Under the pieces are notes generated by a model. The model saw only the letters and a list, made by a program, of their open reading frames with translations, did not search any database and was not told the DNA's origin. Position numbers and translations under genes: made by a program. Positions 34,107 to 44,885 of a DNA stretch of 64,000 bases are shown in pieces. Source of the stretch: a bacterium HR10. GTDB lineage: Bacteria; Acidobacteriota; Blastocatellia; HR10. Position 1 is the first letter of the stretch. Every line of letters starts with the position of its first letter. The stretch is taken from positions 28,487-92,486 of the forward strand of contig BEHM01000005.1 of assembly GCA_002923315.1 (NCBI GenBank). Reading direction: 5' to 3'.

Positions 34107-34586
34107 GTGAATCTCGTCGAGCGTGTGACGGCGATCATCGAGCCGGTCATCGCCGCCCTGGGCTATGAGCTGGTGCATGTGGAGATCACCGGGGGGCGAC
34201 GGGGGATGACCCTGCGCGTCCTCGTGGACAAGCCCGGCGGGATCACCGTGGAGGATTGCGCGCGCGTGAGCGAGCGCATCGGCGTCGTCCTGGATGTCGA
34301 GGACCCGATCCCGCACCGGTATGTGTTGGAGGTGTGCTCGCCGGGCATCGAGCGCGGATTGTATCGCAAGAGCGACTACGCGCGATTTGCGGGCCGCACC
34401 GTCAAGATCGAGACGTGGGAGCAGATCGAGGGGCGGCGGCATTTCACGGGCGAGCTGGTCGGCATCGAGGGGGATGAGGTGACGGTGCGCGAGCGCGAGC
34501 TGAAGCGTGACGTGGTGATCCCGTATCCGAAGATCCGCCGAGCGCATTTAGCCTTCGAGTGGGGGAAGTCCGAGGCGCGACGGTGA
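34107..34586 (+). CDS. rimP: Ribosome maturation factor RimP
   Basis: The product is 159 residues. The N-terminal domain has IIEPVIAALGYELVHVEI and LRVLVDKPGGITVEDCARVSERIG; the middle holds YVLEVCSPGIERGL, and an SH3-like C-terminal domain follows (FTGELVGIEGDEVTV). RimP helps assemble the 30S subunit. GTG 34107 is preferred: GGGGGAGAG precedes it, whereas the TTG at 34077 falls in the leader hairpin. It opens the usual rimP-nusA-infB-rbfA operon, 107 bases before nusA. Confidence 0.95.
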   Translation: MNLVERVTAIIEPVIAALGYELVHVEITGGRRGMTLRVLVDKPGGITVEDCARVSERIGVVLDVEDPIPHRYVLEVCSPGIERGLYRKSDYARFAGRTVKIETWEQIEGRRHFTGELVGIEGDEVTVRERELKRDVVIPYPKIRRAHLAFEWGKSEARR

Positions 34587-34693
34587 TGCGGAGCATGTGG
34601 AAACATGGGATGTTCGGTGGCGAACGGCCGCGCGATCTGTGGGGTCGTGCGGGAACCGTCGCCGTGAGCGTTTGAGGGTGCGGGGGGAGCAGT

Positions 34694-36025
34694 ATGGCGA
34701 ATCCGAGAAGCCCCATCGCCGAGAGCATTGAGTTGCTCAGCCGGGAGAAGAATATTGATCCGGAGGCCGTCATCACGGCCCTCAAGGAGGCCATTCGCCG
34801 GGCCTACGAGAAGCAGTTCAAGGCGACGGGCGAGGAGATTGATGTCGAGTACAATCCGGAGACGGGGCAGATCGAGATCTTCGCGCGAAAGGTCGTCGTC
34901 GAGCAGGTGACCGATCCGGCACGCGAGATCAGCGTGGAGGAGGCGAACCGGCTGGTCGAGGGGGCGGAGGTCGGCGACATCGTGGAGATCCCACGCCCCT
35001 TCGAGGGCCTGGGACGCATCGCGGCGCAGATGGCCAAGCAGACGATCATGCAGAAGGTGCGCGAGGCTGAGCGACAGCGCATCTATGAGGAGTACATCGG
35101 ACGCGTGGGCCAACTCATCTCCGGATTCGTGAAGCGATTTGAGAAGAGGGGCGATATGATCGTGGATTTGGGGACGGTGGAGGCGCTGTTGCCGCGCTCC
35201 GAGCAATCGAAGGCCGAGCGATATTCCGTGGGCGAGCGCATTCGCGCGGTGATCAAGGAGGTCAACCGTGGAGCGGGGCATCAGATCATCCTCTCCCGGA
35301 CGGCCCCGGAGTTGGTCATGCGACTCTTCGAGTTGGAGGTCCCGGAGATCTACGATGGGACGGTCCAGATCAAGGCCTGCGCGCGCGAGCCGGGCGAGCG
35401 CGCCAAGATCGCCGTCACTTCGACCGATCCCGATGTGGACCCGGTCGGCGCCTGCGTGGGCATGAAAGGGAGTCGCGTCCAGGCCGTCATCCGCGAGCTG
35501 CACGGGGAGAAGATCGACATCATCGAGTGGTCGGAGAATCCGGCGAAATTCGCGGCCAGCGCCTTGAGTCCGGCCCGGGTCAATCGCGTGCAGATTGTGG
35601 ATCCGGTAGCGCGTCGGTTGGAGGTCGTTGTGGATGATGATCAGCTCTCGCTCGCCATCGGCAAGCAGGGGCAGAACGTGCGCTTGGCGGTGAAGCTCGT
35701 CGGGTGGCATATTGACATCCGCAGCGAGTCGGAGGTGAAGCGCGAGGTGGCCGCGCAGATCGAGCAGTTGGTCTCCGGAGGGGAGACGCCTCTGAGCGCG
35801 CTCGAGGGGCGCCTTCCCGAAACCACGCTCGAACAGCTTCGGGCCAAGGGCTTCACAGCGGTCGAGCAGATCGCTCGTGCCGATGCGGATCAGTTGGCTG
35901 AGAAGCTCGATTGGAGTTTGGCGGATGCGAGCGAGGTGATCGCGCGGGCTCAAGACGCGCTCAGTGGGAAAGAGGTGGAGCCGGCGGCGAGCGCTTCGGC
36001 CATAGATGAACACGAACGAGCGTGA
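34694..36025 (+). CDS. nusA: Transcription termination/antitermination factor NusA
   Basis: The product is 443 residues. The N-terminal RNAP-binding domain (IAESIELLSREKNIDPEAVITALKEAIRRAYEK), an S1 domain with GQLISGFVKRFEKRGDMIVDLG, and two KH domains with DPVGACVGMKGSRVQAVIREL and LAIGKQGQNVRLAVKLVGW are all present. A C-terminal helix-hairpin-helix-like segment follows (LRAKGFTAVEQIARADADQLAE). NusA modulates pausing and termination. Shine-Dalgarno GGGGGGAG precedes ATG 34694. infB starts about 60 bases after the stop; no ylxR/ylxQ genes intervene. Confidence 0.97.
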   Translation: MANPRSPIAESIELLSREKNIDPEAVITALKEAIRRAYEKQFKATGEEIDVEYNPETGQIEIFARKVVVEQVTDPAREISVEEANRLVEGAEVGDIVEIPRPFEGLGRIAAQMAKQTIMQKVREAERQRIYEEYIGRVGQLISGFVKRFEKRGDMIVDLGTVEALLPRSEQSKAERYSVGERIRAVIKEVNRGAGHQIILSRTAPELVMRLFELEVPEIYDGTVQIKACAREPGERAKIAVTSTDPDVDPVGACVGMKGSRVQAVIRELHGEKIDIIEWSENPAKFAASALSPARVNRVQIVDPVARRLEVVVDDDQLSLAIGKQGQNVRLAVKLVGWHIDIRSESEVKREVAAQIEQLVSGGETPLSALEGRLPETTLEQLRAKGFTAVEQIARADADQLAEKLDWSLADASEVIARAQDALSGKEVEPAASASAIDEHERA

Positions 36026-36085
36026 GCGATCCCCTGGCGCGTGCTCCGCTGGCGCGGGGGGAGAGCATGGGGGAAGAGGGTCGGG

Positions 36086-38656
36086 ATGAAGAAGATACGC
36101 ATCTATGAGTTGGCGCGAGAGCTGAAGCTCGAGCCGCGCCAGGTGATCGAGGAGGCGCGGCGGCTCGGCTTTGATGTGAGCGTGCCCTCGAATTCGCTGA
36201 CCGAGGAGCAGGCTGATCAGATTCGCTCGCGTCATTACGCGAAGCAGCCGGAGGTCTCGCAGTTGAGACCGCGCCTGGTGAAGAAGGCGAAGGAAGCGGC
36301 GCCTGAGCCAGGGGCGGCAGCTCCAAGTCCTCCGCCGAAAGTGGCGCCTGAAGGACCGCCTCGGGAGAGCCGCGTGCGTGGCGAGCCGGAGGTCGTTCGC
36401 GCGGCTGTTGGCAAAGAGCCCCGTGAGGTCCCGCGGCAGCCGGAGAGGCCAGCAGGAGAAACTGAGCCGCGTATGCGCGTGATGCCCTTGAAGCCGGTGG
36501 CGCCGCCTTCGCCCCCACCTGCCCCCGAGCGGGTTGCGGCGGCTGCGACGGCGGAATCCGCGGGCGCGGCGCCGGCTGTGGACAGAGCCGAGGAGGTGCG
36601 CGCGGCACCGGCTCCGCAAGCTGCGCCCGAAGCGAAGCCGCGCCCCTCGAAGCCGCAGGTCGTCATCCTTCGACCCTCAAGCGCCCTGACTTCGCCGGTC
36701 GCTACACCCACGCCGGATTTGGCGAGTACCATCTACGTCCCGCCACGGGATGAGCGCCGGCGGCGCATTCGTCGTCCGCTCGGGCCGCCTCCGAAGAAGC
36801 CGGCGCCGAGTGCGGAGACCCCTGTGACGGCAGCTCCAGCCCCGCCCCCGATGAAGGAGTTGAAGCCGATCCGGCTTCCGGAGACAGTGACTGTGCGCGA
36901 GTTCGCTGAGAAGTTGCAGGTCGCCCCTCGCGAGGTCATCCAGAAGCTCGTCGCGCGACGCATCTTCGCGACCATCAATCAACCGCTCGATCGCGAGATC
37001 GCGCGCGAGCTGGGTCGGGAGTTCGGCTACGACGTCTCCTTCACCTCCTTCGAGGAATTGATCGAGGAGCAGGAGCTGGAGCGCATTCTCCAGTCGGGCG
37101 AGGAAGAAGTCCTGGTTCCCCGCGCGCCAGTGGTCACGGTCATGGGGCATGTGGATCATGGGAAGACGACGCTGCTGGATGCCATTCGGCAGACGCGCGT
37201 GGCCGAGCAGGAGGCGGGCGGGATCACGCAGCATATCGGGGCGTACGTCGTCTCCGTGCCCGATCCCGATGAGCCCACACGGCAGCGGGAGATCGTCTTC
37301 CTGGACACACCCGGACATGAGGCCTTCACCATGATGCGCGCGCGGGGGGCGCAGGTGACTGACATCGTCGTCCTGGTCGTCGCCGCCGATGATGGTGTCA
37401 TGCCGCAGACGATCGAGGCGATCGAGCACGCTCGGGCGGCGCGCGTGCCTATCATCGTCGCCATCAATAAGATTGACAAGCCCGAGGCCAATCCCGAGCG
37501 CGTGAAGAAGGCGCTCGCCGAACATGGACTGCTCTGGGACGGCTGGGGCGGCGATACGGTCATGGTCGAGGTCTCGGCCAAGCGTCGAATGAATCTGGAA
37601 GCGCTCCTGGAGATGATCATCCTCACGGCGGACCTGATGGACCTGAAGGCGAATCCGAATCGGAAGGCGGTGGGCACGGTCCTGGAGGCGAAGCTCGATC
37701 GCGGGCGCGGCCCGGTGGCGACGGTTCTCGTGCAACAGGGGACATTGCGTGTGGGCGATTGGTTCGTCGTGGGGGCGACCTATGGACGCGTGCGCGCGCT
37801 CGTGGACGATCGCGGGCGCACCGTGCCGGAGGCGGGACCGTCGCGCCCGGTGGAGGTCTTGGGCTTGGAGTCTGTCCCGCAAGCGGGGGATAAGCTCATG
37901 GTCGTCGAGGACCAGGCGACGGCTGAGCGGATCGCCTCAACACGGCAACTGGAGCTGCGGCAGGCGCGGGCGCGCATGGCGATGACCTCGCTCGATCAGC
38001 TCTATAAGCGGCTGCAGGCGGGCGAAGTCAAGGAGCTGCAGATCGTCCTGAAGGCCGACGTGCAGGGGTCGCTCGAAGCCCTGCGGCAGACGCTGGAGAA
38101 GCTCTCCGGCGAGAAGGTCCGCATCAACGTCATCCGGGCGGGCGTGGGCGCCATCACGGAATCGGATGTGTTGCTGGCCGCCGCTTCTCGCGACATGCAA
38201 CGGACGGCCTTGATCGTCGGCTTCAACGTCCGTCCGGAGCCGCGCGCGCGCGAGGTCGCTGAAGCCGAGGGCGTGGAGATCCGCCTCTACTCGGTCATCT
38301 ACAAGGTCGAGGAGGACATCCGCAACGCCATGCTCGGCCTGCTCGCGCCGGTGGAGAAGGAGGTCATCCTCGGGCGCGCGGAAGTCCGACAGGTCTTCCG
38401 CATCGCCAAAGTCGGCAATGTCGCCGGATGCTTCGTACAAAGCGGCGTCATCCGCCGCAACGCCAATGCCCGCGTCATTCGCGATCACGTCGTCGTCTAC
38501 GAGGGGACGATCGCCTCGCTCCGTCGCTTCAAAGACGATGTGGCTGAAGTGAAGGAGGGATTCGAATGCGGGCTCGCCCTGGAGAAGTTCAATGACATCA
38601 AAGAGGGCGACGTGATCGAGGCGTATGTGATCGAGAAGGTGGCGCCGACGCTCTGA
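36086..38656 (+). CDS. infB: Translation initiation factor IF-2
   Basis: The product is 856 residues. The N-terminal IF2_N motif ([27 protein letters not shown]) is followed by a long proline/alanine/charged linker to about residue 270 and then a second IF2_N ([22 protein letters not shown]). The GTPase has P-loop [20 protein letters not shown] and NKID. The C-terminal domains bind initiator tRNA. It places fMet-tRNA and joins the subunits at initiation. ATG 36086 starts the conserved KKIRIYEL motif; the longer reading is rejected. Confidence 0.97.
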   Translation: MKKIRIYELARELKLEPRQVIEEARRLGFDVSVPSNSLTEEQADQIRSRHYAKQPEVSQLRPRLVKKAKEAAPEPGAAAPSPPPKVAPEGPPRESRVRGEPEVVRAAVGKEPREVPRQPERPAGETEPRMRVMPLKPVAPPSPPPAPERVAAAATAESAGAAPAVDRAEEVRAAPAPQAAPEAKPRPSKPQVVILRPSSALTSPVATPTPDLASTIYVPPRDERRRRIRRPLGPPPKKPAPSAETPVTAAPAPPPMKELKPIRLPETVTVREFAEKLQVAPREVIQKLVARRIFATINQPLDREIARELGREFGYDVSFTSFEELIEEQELERILQSGEEEVLVPRAPVVTVMGHVDHGKTTLLDAIRQTRVAEQEAGGITQHIGAYVVSVPDPDEPTRQREIVFLDTPGHEAFTMMRARGAQVTDIVVLVVAADDGVMPQTIEAIEHARAARVPIIVAINKIDKPEANPERVKKALAEHGLLWDGWGGDTVMVEVSAKRRMNLEALLEMIILTADLMDLKANPNRKAVGTVLEAKLDRGRGPVATVLVQQGTLRVGDWFVVGATYGRVRALVDDRGRTVPEAGPSRPVEVLGLESVPQAGDKLMVVEDQATAERIASTRQLELRQARARMAMTSLDQLYKRLQAGEVKELQIVLKADVQGSLEALRQTLEKLSGEKVRINVIRAGVGAITESDVLLAAASRDMQRTALIVGFNVRPEPRAREVAEAEGVEIRLYSVIYKVEEDIRNAMLGLLAPVEKEVILGRAEVRQVFRIAKVGNVAGCFVQSGVIRRNANARVIRDHVVVYEGTIASLRRFKDDVAEVKEGFECGLALEKFNDIKEGDVIEAYVIEKVAPTL

Positions 38657-38673
38657 GCCCGATCGGGGGGGAG

Positions 38674-39102
38674 ATGAAACGCTATCGTCCGGAGCGCATT
38701 GGGGAATTGCTCAAGGAGGAACTGAGCCAGATCATCGGCTACGAGCTGAAGGATCCGCAGCTCGGTTTGGTCACGATCACGCACGTGAAGGTGAGCGCCG
38801 ATCTCCGCCATGCGAAGGTCTACGTGAGCACGCTCGGGACGCCCGAGGAATCGCGCCGGACGGTCGAACGCTTGAATCATGCCGCGGGGTTCATTCGGCG
38901 TCAGCTCTACCCGCGTCTTCATCTGAAGACGATCCCCGAGCTGGTCTTCCACTACGATGAGACGATCGCGCGCGCGGCGCGCATTGACGATCTCCTGTAC
39001 GAGGAGAAGCGGGCGCGCGGAGAGTCGCTGTTGGCGGACGCCTCGCCGACGGAAGGGGCGTCTTCGGAGGCGGCGCCATCTGAAGAGGGGGAGACGCCCT
39101 GA
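38674..39102 (+). CDS. rbfA: Ribosome-binding factor A
   Basis: The product is 142 residues. The KH-like fold starts RPERIGELLKEELSQIIGYELKDPQLGLVTITHVKVSADLRHAKVYVS, with RRQLYPRLHLKTIPELVFHYDETI later. The last ~25 residues are acidic and low-complexity. RbfA aids 16S rRNA 5' end maturation and cold adaptation. It starts 17 bases after infB and closes the operon's ribosome-biogenesis section. Confidence 0.95.
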   Translation: MKRYRPERIGELLKEELSQIIGYELKDPQLGLVTITHVKVSADLRHAKVYVSTLGTPEESRRTVERLNHAAGFIRRQLYPRLHLKTIPELVFHYDETIARAARIDDLLYEEKRARGESLLADASPTEGASSEAAPSEEGETP

Positions 39103-39147
39103 TGCGGCCTCCCGTTGCGATCTCACCAAGGGCGAGGGGGGACGGAG

Positions 39148-40182
39148 ATGCTCATCCTCATGCACCAGGCTGCGACCGAGGAGCAAATCGCCGCCGTCGT
39201 CCGCAAGATCGAGGCCTTGGGGTTTCGCGCCCACGTCATTCCGGGAGCGCAACGGACGGCCATCGGGATCACGGGGAATCCGGGGCCGCTCGATCCCGGA
39301 TTGTTCGAGGGGATGCCTGGCGTCATCGAGGCCATTCCTGTCTCCCGGCCGTATAAGCTCACCAGTCGCGAGGTCAAGCCCGAGAAGACCATTGTGCGCG
39401 TAGGCGAAGCGACGATCGGCGGCGAGGAAGTGGCCATCATCGCCGGACCGTGTGCGGTCGAGAGCTATGAGCAGACGATGACGGTCGCCGAATGGGCGAG
39501 TCGGCTCGGCGTGAAGTTCTTTCGCGGCGGCGCCTATAAACCGCGCACGTCGCCCTATTCGTTCCAGGGGCTCGGGGAAGAAGGGTTGAAGATTCTGGCC
39601 GAGGTGCGCGCGCGCTTCGGCCTGAAGATCGTGACCGAAGCCATTGATCACGAGAGCGCGGATCTGGTCGAACGGTACGCCGACGTCATGCAGATCGGCG
39701 CGCGCAACATGCAGAATTTCAGCCTGCTGCGCCGCGCCGGACAAGCGCGCATGCCGGTCCTGCTGAAGCGCGGCATGTCGGCGACACTGGAGGAGCTGTT
39801 GCTGGCGGCCGAATACATCATGGCCGAGGGGAATTACAACGTCATCCTCTGCGAGCGCGGCGTGCGCACGTTCGCGCAGCACGCGCGCAATACGCTCGAT
39901 CTCTCGATCGTGCCCGCCCTTCAGCGCCTCAGTCATCTGCCCATCATCGTGGATCCCAGCCATGGGACCGGGCGTCGGGAGCAGGTGATCCCTCTGGCTC
40001 GCGCCGGTGTCGCCGTCGGCGCTGACGGGATCATGGTGGAAGTCCATCCCAATCCCGAGCGCGCGCTCTCGGACGGGCCGCAGGCGCTGACGCTCCCCAT
40101 GTTCCGCGATCTCGTCGAGCAGGTGCGCGAGATCGCGGCCCTCATCAAGAGGATGGAGCGGGAGCCGGCGCCCATGGGATGA
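39148..40182 (+). CDS. aroF: 3-deoxy-7-phosphoheptulonate (DAHP) synthase
   Basis: The product is 344 residues. An N-terminal ferredoxin-like regulatory domain of ~75 residues ([24 protein letters not shown]) precedes the TIM barrel with [32 protein letters not shown] and VDPSHGTG. This layout is that of the Thermotoga-type DAHP synthase. It joins phosphoenolpyruvate and erythrose-4-phosphate, the first step to aromatic amino acids; the extra domain usually confers feedback control. ATG 39148 follows a GGGGGGACGGAG purine run. It lies 45 bases after rbfA and may be cotranscribed. Confidence 0.95.
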   Translation: MLILMHQAATEEQIAAVVRKIEALGFRAHVIPGAQRTAIGITGNPGPLDPGLFEGMPGVIEAIPVSRPYKLTSREVKPEKTIVRVGEATIGGEEVAIIAGPCAVESYEQTMTVAEWASRLGVKFFRGGAYKPRTSPYSFQGLGEEGLKILAEVRARFGLKIVTEAIDHESADLVERYADVMQIGARNMQNFSLLRRAGQARMPVLLKRGMSATLEELLLAAEYIMAEGNYNVILCERGVRTFAQHARNTLDLSIVPALQRLSHLPIIVDPSHGTGRREQVIPLARAGVAVGADGIMVEVHPNPERALSDGPQALTLPMFRDLVEQVREIAALIKRMEREPAPMG

Positions 40183-40235
40183 GCCTCGAGCGCGCTTCTT
40201 CGGGCTCTCGTCGGATGAGGTGAGGGCGTACCCCC

Positions 40236-40264
40236 TTGCCGAAGGGGCAGAACCCGGCTAAAGT
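40236..40264 (+). promoter_or_regulatory. Candidate promoter of the LIC_10091-type gene
   Basis: TTGCCG (40236-40241) and TAAAGT (40259-40264) are 17 bases apart. The predicted start near 40271 is within a few bases of ATG 40275, implying a leaderless transcript or use of ATG 40287. Confidence 0.5.
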
Positions 40265-40274
40265 ACTCGGCGTG

Positions 40275-41435
40275 ATGCGGCGCGCAATGAGCAGCAGTTC
40301 CTTCATCCGCCAGCTCCTTCAGGGCGGGCGCGCGCATGGTGTGCTCCTTCTGCTGCTCGCGATCCTGCCAGCCTGCACCCCCCGGGTGGCCATCCGACCG
40401 CGCGTCCCCACGTTCGCGCAGCTCATCGCGCAGCTCTCGGAAGAGGGCGGGTATTTCCCGAGCGACAATCTGATCTCGAACGAGCTGGGGTATCAGAAAG
40501 TCCTGCAGAAGCTCGATGAGCTGAATGTGCGCGGGGGGGTGTACATCGGCGTCGGCCCCGAACAGAACTTCACCTACATCGCCGCCGTGCGGCCGGCGTA
40601 TGCCTTCATCCTGGACATCCGGCGCGAGAACCGACTGCAACACCTCTTCTACAAGGCGCTCTTCGTGCTCGCGCGTCATCGCGCGGAGTATCTCGCCATG
40701 TGGTTGGGCCGGCCTCTGCGCGAACCATCGGACCGGTGGACGCGCGCTTCGGTGGCGGATCTGGTCCAGCTCATGGAGACGACCCCGCCGGATTCGGACT
40801 ACGTGCGCATGACGCTGGAGCGCGTCTACGCGACGATCGAGCGGCGATTCGGCGTGCCGTTGACGCCGGAGGATCGCCGCTCGATCGCGGACATCGCCCG
40901 GCGCTTCTTTGAAGACGGGCTCGACATCCGATACGAATCGCACTTTCGCCGTTCGTGGCGGCAGTTCCCCACCTTGCGCCAGCTCCTGCTGGAGACCGAT
41001 CTCATGGGCCGACCGCGCAACTTCCTCGCCACTGAGGAGAGCTTCCAGTTCCTCAAACAGCTGCAGGAGCAGGATCGGATCATCCCGGTGACGGGCGATT
41101 TCGCCGGCCCGAAAGCCTTGCGGGCCATTGGCGACTATATCCGCAGTCTGGGGGAGACGGTCTCGGTCTTCTACGTCTCGAACGTCGAGTACTACCTGCT
41201 GCAGAACGATACGTTCGCCGCATTCGCCGAGAATGTGAAGACCTTGCCCCGGACCGAACGCAGCCTCATCATTCGGAGCTACGTGGGATATGGCGTCTCG
41301 CATCCGGAGGCCTTGCCCGGCTACTTCATCACGACGCTCCTGCAGCGCATGAATGAGTTCGTCCGCCTGTATGAGGCGGGGGAATATCGCACGTATTGGG
41401 ACGTGGGGCTGCTCGACTACATCCCCGTGCGTTGA
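40275..41435 (+). CDS. LIC_10091-type lipoprotein of unknown function
   Basis: The product is about 386 residues. It has an N-terminal hydrophobic stretch with a lipobox-like LPAC, suggesting a lipid-anchored protein. The body resembles the LIC_10091 family: [15 protein letters not shown], then [18 protein letters not shown] and [21 protein letters not shown], a pattern similar to a methyltransferase-like Rossmann core, and later [14 protein letters not shown]. No catalytic role is established to my knowledge. No Shine-Dalgarno is seen before ATG 40275 or ATG 40287; a promoter abuts the start. mqnC follows about 50 bases later, perhaps by chance. Confidence 0.75.
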   Translation: MRRAMSSSSFIRQLLQGGRAHGVLLLLLAILPACTPRVAIRPRVPTFAQLIAQLSEEGGYFPSDNLISNELGYQKVLQKLDELNVRGGVYIGVGPEQNFTYIAAVRPAYAFILDIRRENRLQHLFYKALFVLARHRAEYLAMWLGRPLREPSDRWTRASVADLVQLMETTPPDSDYVRMTLERVYATIERRFGVPLTPEDRRSIADIARRFFEDGLDIRYESHFRRSWRQFPTLRQLLLETDLMGRPRNFLATEESFQFLKQLQEQDRIIPVTGDFAGPKALRAIGDYIRSLGETVSVFYVSNVEYYLLQNDTFAAFAENVKTLPRTERSLIIRSYVGYGVSHPEALPGYFITTLLQRMNEFVRLYEAGEYRTYWDVGLLDYIPVR

Positions 41436-41486
41436 CGGTGGGGGCGCGCATGCCGTAAGGTAATGCTCTCTTCGGGAGGGACGGCG

Positions 41487-42620
41487 ATGGGCGAGGGGAC
41501 AGGGCGGGAGATTCAGCCGATTCTGGAGAAAGCTCTGGCCGGCGATCGCCTCACGGTGGAGGATGCGGTGCGTCTGCTGGCCTCGGACGATCTGATCGCC
41601 CTGGGCATGGCGGCGGATGAGGTCCGGCGGCGGAAGCATCCCGGCGATGTCGTCACCTACATCATTGATCGCAATGTGAACTACACGAACATCTGCATTC
41701 AATATTGCCACTTCTGCGCTTTCTACCGGCCGCCGGGATCGCCCGAGGGATATGTGCTGCCGCTGGAGGAGCTGTTTCGGAAGATTGAGGAGACGATCGC
41801 GCTTGGGGGGACGGGCGTTCTGATGCAGGGGGGGTTGAATCCCTATTTGAAGATCGAGTACTACGAGGACCTGCTGCGCGCGATCAAAGCGCGGTATCGG
41901 ATTCACCTGCACTGCTTCTCACCGACGGAGATCGTGCACATCGCGCGCGTCTCCAAGCTCTCCCTTCGCGAGGTCATTCGCCGGTTGAAGGCGGCGGGGT
42001 TGGATTCGATTCCGGGCGGCGGGGGGGAGATCCTGGACGACGAGATCCGGCGTCGGATCGGCCGGAAGACGACGACCGAGGAATGGCTCACGGTCATGCG
42101 GATCGCTCACGAAGAGGGCTTGCGCACGACGGCGACGATGGTCATCGGCTTCGGGGAATCGCTCTGGCATCGCGCCATGCATCTGGAGCGCATTCGCGCG
42201 CTCCAGGATGAGACGGGCGGCTTCACGGCCTTCATCCCCTGGACCTATCAGCCGGAGAACACGGAGCTGGGGAGGGGGGGATGGCTGGAGGCGACGGCCG
42301 TGGAGTATTTGAAGCTGCTGGCCGTCTCGCGCCTCTATCTCGATAACGTGGAGCATCTGCAGGTCTCGTGGCTGACACAAGGGTTGAAGGTCGCGCAGGT
42401 GGGCTTGCGCTTCGGGGCCGACGATTTCGGGAGCACGATCATTGAGGAGAACGTCGTCACGGCGGCGGGGGTGCCGCGCGTCTCGGTGAGCGAGGCCGAG
42501 ATTCGCCGCGTGATCACTGACGCTGGATTCCGTCCCCAGCAGCGCGATACGCTCTATCGTCCCGTGGCCCGTTCGCCGGAGGGGAGCGCGGAGGAGCAGC
42601 GTGCCGATTCCGCTCGTTGA
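41487..42620 (+). CDS. mqnC: Cyclic dehypoxanthinyl futalosine synthase MqnC
   Basis: The product is 377 residues of radical SAM enzyme. The cluster cysteines lie in [12 protein letters not shown]. Family marks are [45 protein letters not shown] and [16 protein letters not shown]; the last two separate MqnC from MqnE and CofH. It closes the ring in the futalosine route to menaquinone. Other mqn genes are not in the window. ATG 41487 follows GGGAGGG; an ATG 24 bases earlier is possible. The DegT gene overlaps its last 20 bases. Confidence 0.94.
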   Translation: MGEGTGREIQPILEKALAGDRLTVEDAVRLLASDDLIALGMAADEVRRRKHPGDVVTYIIDRNVNYTNICIQYCHFCAFYRPPGSPEGYVLPLEELFRKIEETIALGGTGVLMQGGLNPYLKIEYYEDLLRAIKARYRIHLHCFSPTEIVHIARVSKLSLREVIRRLKAAGLDSIPGGGGEILDDEIRRRIGRKTTTEEWLTVMRIAHEEGLRTTATMVIGFGESLWHRAMHLERIRALQDETGGFTAFIPWTYQPENTELGRGGWLEATAVEYLKLLAVSRLYLDNVEHLQVSWLTQGLKVAQVGLRFGADDFGSTIIEENVVTAAGVPRVSVSEAEIRRVITDAGFRPQQRDTLYRPVARSPEGSAEEQRADSAR

Positions 42621-43785
42621 CCTTCGGCGTCAGCACCGATCCATCCGCAAACGCCTGCAGTCCGCGATCAAGCGCGTCCTCAAGTCCGGACACTTCGTCC
42701 TCGGCGAAGACGTGGCGCGCTTTGAGCGCGAATGGGCGGCCTATTGTGGGGTCGCCCACGCGGTCGGAACGGGATCGGGAGCCGCGGCGTTGCATCTGGC
42801 GCTGCTTGTGCTGGACATCGGGCCGGGCGATGAGGTGATTACCGTCCCCTTCACATTCATCGCGACCGTCTCCGAGATCACGCGCACGGGAGCGCGCCCG
42901 GTCTTCGTGGACATCGAGCCGCGCTCCTACACGCTTGACGTCGAGAAGCTCGCGGAGAAGATCGAGCGCGAGTACGTGTTCCACGAGCGGATCGGCTATT
43001 TGGTGAATCGGACGACGGGGCGGCGGCTGAAGGCGATCGTGCCGGTTCACCTCTACGGGCAGATGGCCGATATGCGGCCCATTCTGGAACTGGCGCGGCG
43101 CTATCATCTCCGCGTGATCGAAGATGCCGCGCAAGCTCACGGCGCCGAATATCGGATGGAGCCGGAAGCGCCCCCGTTCAAGGCGGGAAGCCTGGGCGAT
43201 CTGGGCTGCTTCAGCTTCTACCCGACCAAGAATCTGGGAGCCTGCGGTGAAGCCGGCGCGATTGTGACGCGGAACGCGGAATGGGCCGAACGACTTCGCC
43301 GCCTCGTCAACAACGGACGGAGCGATGCGCAGTGGCATCTGGAGGAGGGGTTCAACTACCGGCTGGATACGTTGCAAGCCGCCATCTTGCGCGCCAAGCT
43401 TCGGTATCTCGATCGGTGGAACGAGCGGCGTCGGGAATTGGCCGTCCTCTATCGGGAGAAGCTCGCGGACCTGGAGGAGATCACGCTCCCGGAGGAGATG
43501 CCCTATGGGCGGCATGTGTATCATCGCTACGTCATCCGCGTGCCCGATCGGGATCGCGTGCGGCGGCAGTTGAGCGAGGTGGGGATCGAAACGGCCGTGA
43601 CCTATCCCATACCGCTGCATCTGCAACCCGCCTATCGCCATCTCGGCTATCGGCCGGGCGATTTCCCCGTGGCCGAGGCGTGCGCGCGGACGGTTCTCTG
43701 CCTCCCCCTCTATCCCGAACTGCGGGAGAAGGACGTGGCGCGGATCGCGCGGGCGTTGCGCGCCGCACTCCGCGCCGGGCGATGA
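42601..43785 (+). CDS. DegT/DnrJ/EryC1/StrS-family sugar aminotransferase
   Basis: The product is 394 residues of fold-type I PLP enzyme. It begins [17 protein letters not shown], with SGHFVLGEDVARFERE, VPVHLYGQMADM and IEDAAQAHGAEY, and the internal-aldimine lysine in FYPTKNLGACGEAGAI. Such enzymes aminate keto-sugars for surface glycans or antibiotics; the exact substrate is not evident. The region HERIGYLVNRTTGRRLK is a small insertion. GTG 42601 has GGAGGAG upstream, inside the overlapping end of mqnC, so translation is likely coupled though the pathways are unrelated. Confidence 0.92.
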   Translation: MPIPLVDLRRQHRSIRKRLQSAIKRVLKSGHFVLGEDVARFEREWAAYCGVAHAVGTGSGAAALHLALLVLDIGPGDEVITVPFTFIATVSEITRTGARPVFVDIEPRSYTLDVEKLAEKIEREYVFHERIGYLVNRTTGRRLKAIVPVHLYGQMADMRPILELARRYHLRVIEDAAQAHGAEYRMEPEAPPFKAGSLGDLGCFSFYPTKNLGACGEAGAIVTRNAEWAERLRRLVNNGRSDAQWHLEEGFNYRLDTLQAAILRAKLRYLDRWNERRRELAVLYREKLADLEEITLPEEMPYGRHVYHRYVIRVPDRDRVRRQLSEVGIETAVTYPIPLHLQPAYRHLGYRPGDFPVAEACARTVLCLPLYPELREKDVARIARALRAALRAGR

Positions 43786-43803
43786 GCAGACCCGCGTTCG
43801 CGA

Positions 43804-44802
43804 TCAGCGCGGCAGATACCGCTTGGGGAATTTCGCGACCACGGTATAGTGCGGGTCCACGACGTTGGCCACGCGCAGGACGGCCAGTTGCGAGACGATC
43901 TGCAGCGCCTCCCATTTGTCGAAGCCGTAATCTTCCACGAGCCAGTGGATGAGCTCCACGCAGGCGATGCGCACGGCATCCACGAGCGGGCGCATGCTCC
44001 CGGCCACCATGATGTATTCGGCATCCTCCAAGCGCGGCCAGGCGATCCGCTTCCCCTTGATGAGGTCAAATTGGAAGGTGACCTCCATCGTCGTCTCCAG
44101 TCCGGAGCCGCAAATCTCCCCATCTCCTTGCAGCGCGTGTCCATCCCCGAAGTAGAAGAGCGCGCCCTCGTGAAAGACGGGCAGGTACACGGTCGTCCCC
44201 TCGCGCACTTCAGGAGCATCCATATTGCCGCCGAATGGTCCCGGCCATAGCCCATCGAACGATTCTTCGCCCGGCGGTGCCACGGCCACGCGCCCGAGCA
44301 TCGGGGCGAGGGGGACTTCGATCCGTCGTCTCTGGCTGCCGGGCAGCTCCAGCATCGCCGTCAGGCGCTCGCGATCGAGCGTCCAGACGAATCGGCGGGC
44401 CGGAATGGGATCGGTCAACATCGGCGTCCACCGATCGGCGGCCAGAAGACCGAAGGTGGGATTGTGCGTGGAGATGGCGATGTCGCGATTGGGGCGCAGA
44501 CGCAGGATCTTCACCACCAGCGTATCGCCGGGCATGGCGCCCTCGATGTAGAAGGGGCCCACCTCGCCCGGCCATCTCCCTCCGGGACGTTCATACCATT
44601 CACCCCAGAGCGTCTCCGTCTCGACGATGTCACCCGGACGCAGGCGCAAGACCGGTTCGCGTCGCGCGAAGGTCGGATAGCCGACCGTCGGTTTGAAGCG
44701 ATGAACCTCAGCGCGCGCGACGCGCTCCTGCGCCGCGAGGACGCTGAGAAATGCCATCAGGCCGATCGCCCCCGACCACAGACCTCGTGCTCGCTTCGGC
44801 AT
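43804..44802 (-). CDS. Exported acetamidase/formamidase family protein
   Basis: The product is 332 residues. A signal peptide (SGAIGLMAFLSVLAAQERVARA) precedes the FmdA/AmdA fold: LRLRPGDIVETET, EGAMPGDTLVVKI, PFGGNMDAPEVREGTTVYLPVFHEGALFYFGDGHALQGDGEICGSGLET. The last segment forms the family's active-site region. Members hydrolyse short amides such as formamide or acetamide, but most are cytoplasmic, so the signal peptide is notable. It is convergent with the DegT gene (18-base gap) and divergent from the purine permease. Confidence 0.85.
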   Translation of the reverse strand: MPKRARGLWSGAIGLMAFLSVLAAQERVARAEVHRFKPTVGYPTFARREPVLRLRPGDIVETETLWGEWYERPGGRWPGEVGPFYIEGAMPGDTLVVKILRLRPNRDIAISTHNPTFGLLAADRWTPMLTDPIPARRFVWTLDRERLTAMLELPGSQRRRIEVPLAPMLGRVAVAPPGEESFDGLWPGPFGGNMDAPEVREGTTVYLPVFHEGALFYFGDGHALQGDGEICGSGLETTMEVTFQFDLIKGKRIAWPRLEDAEYIMVAGSMRPLVDAVRIACVELIHWLVEDYGFDKWEALQIVSQLAVLRVANVVDPHYTVVAKFPKRYLPR

Positions 44803-44885
44803 CTTCCCCCTCCTGTGTTGAAAATCGTGGGAGACGCCATGTACTATACTCGCTCCGCTGGGAAATGGCGAGTGAGGAGAGCGGG

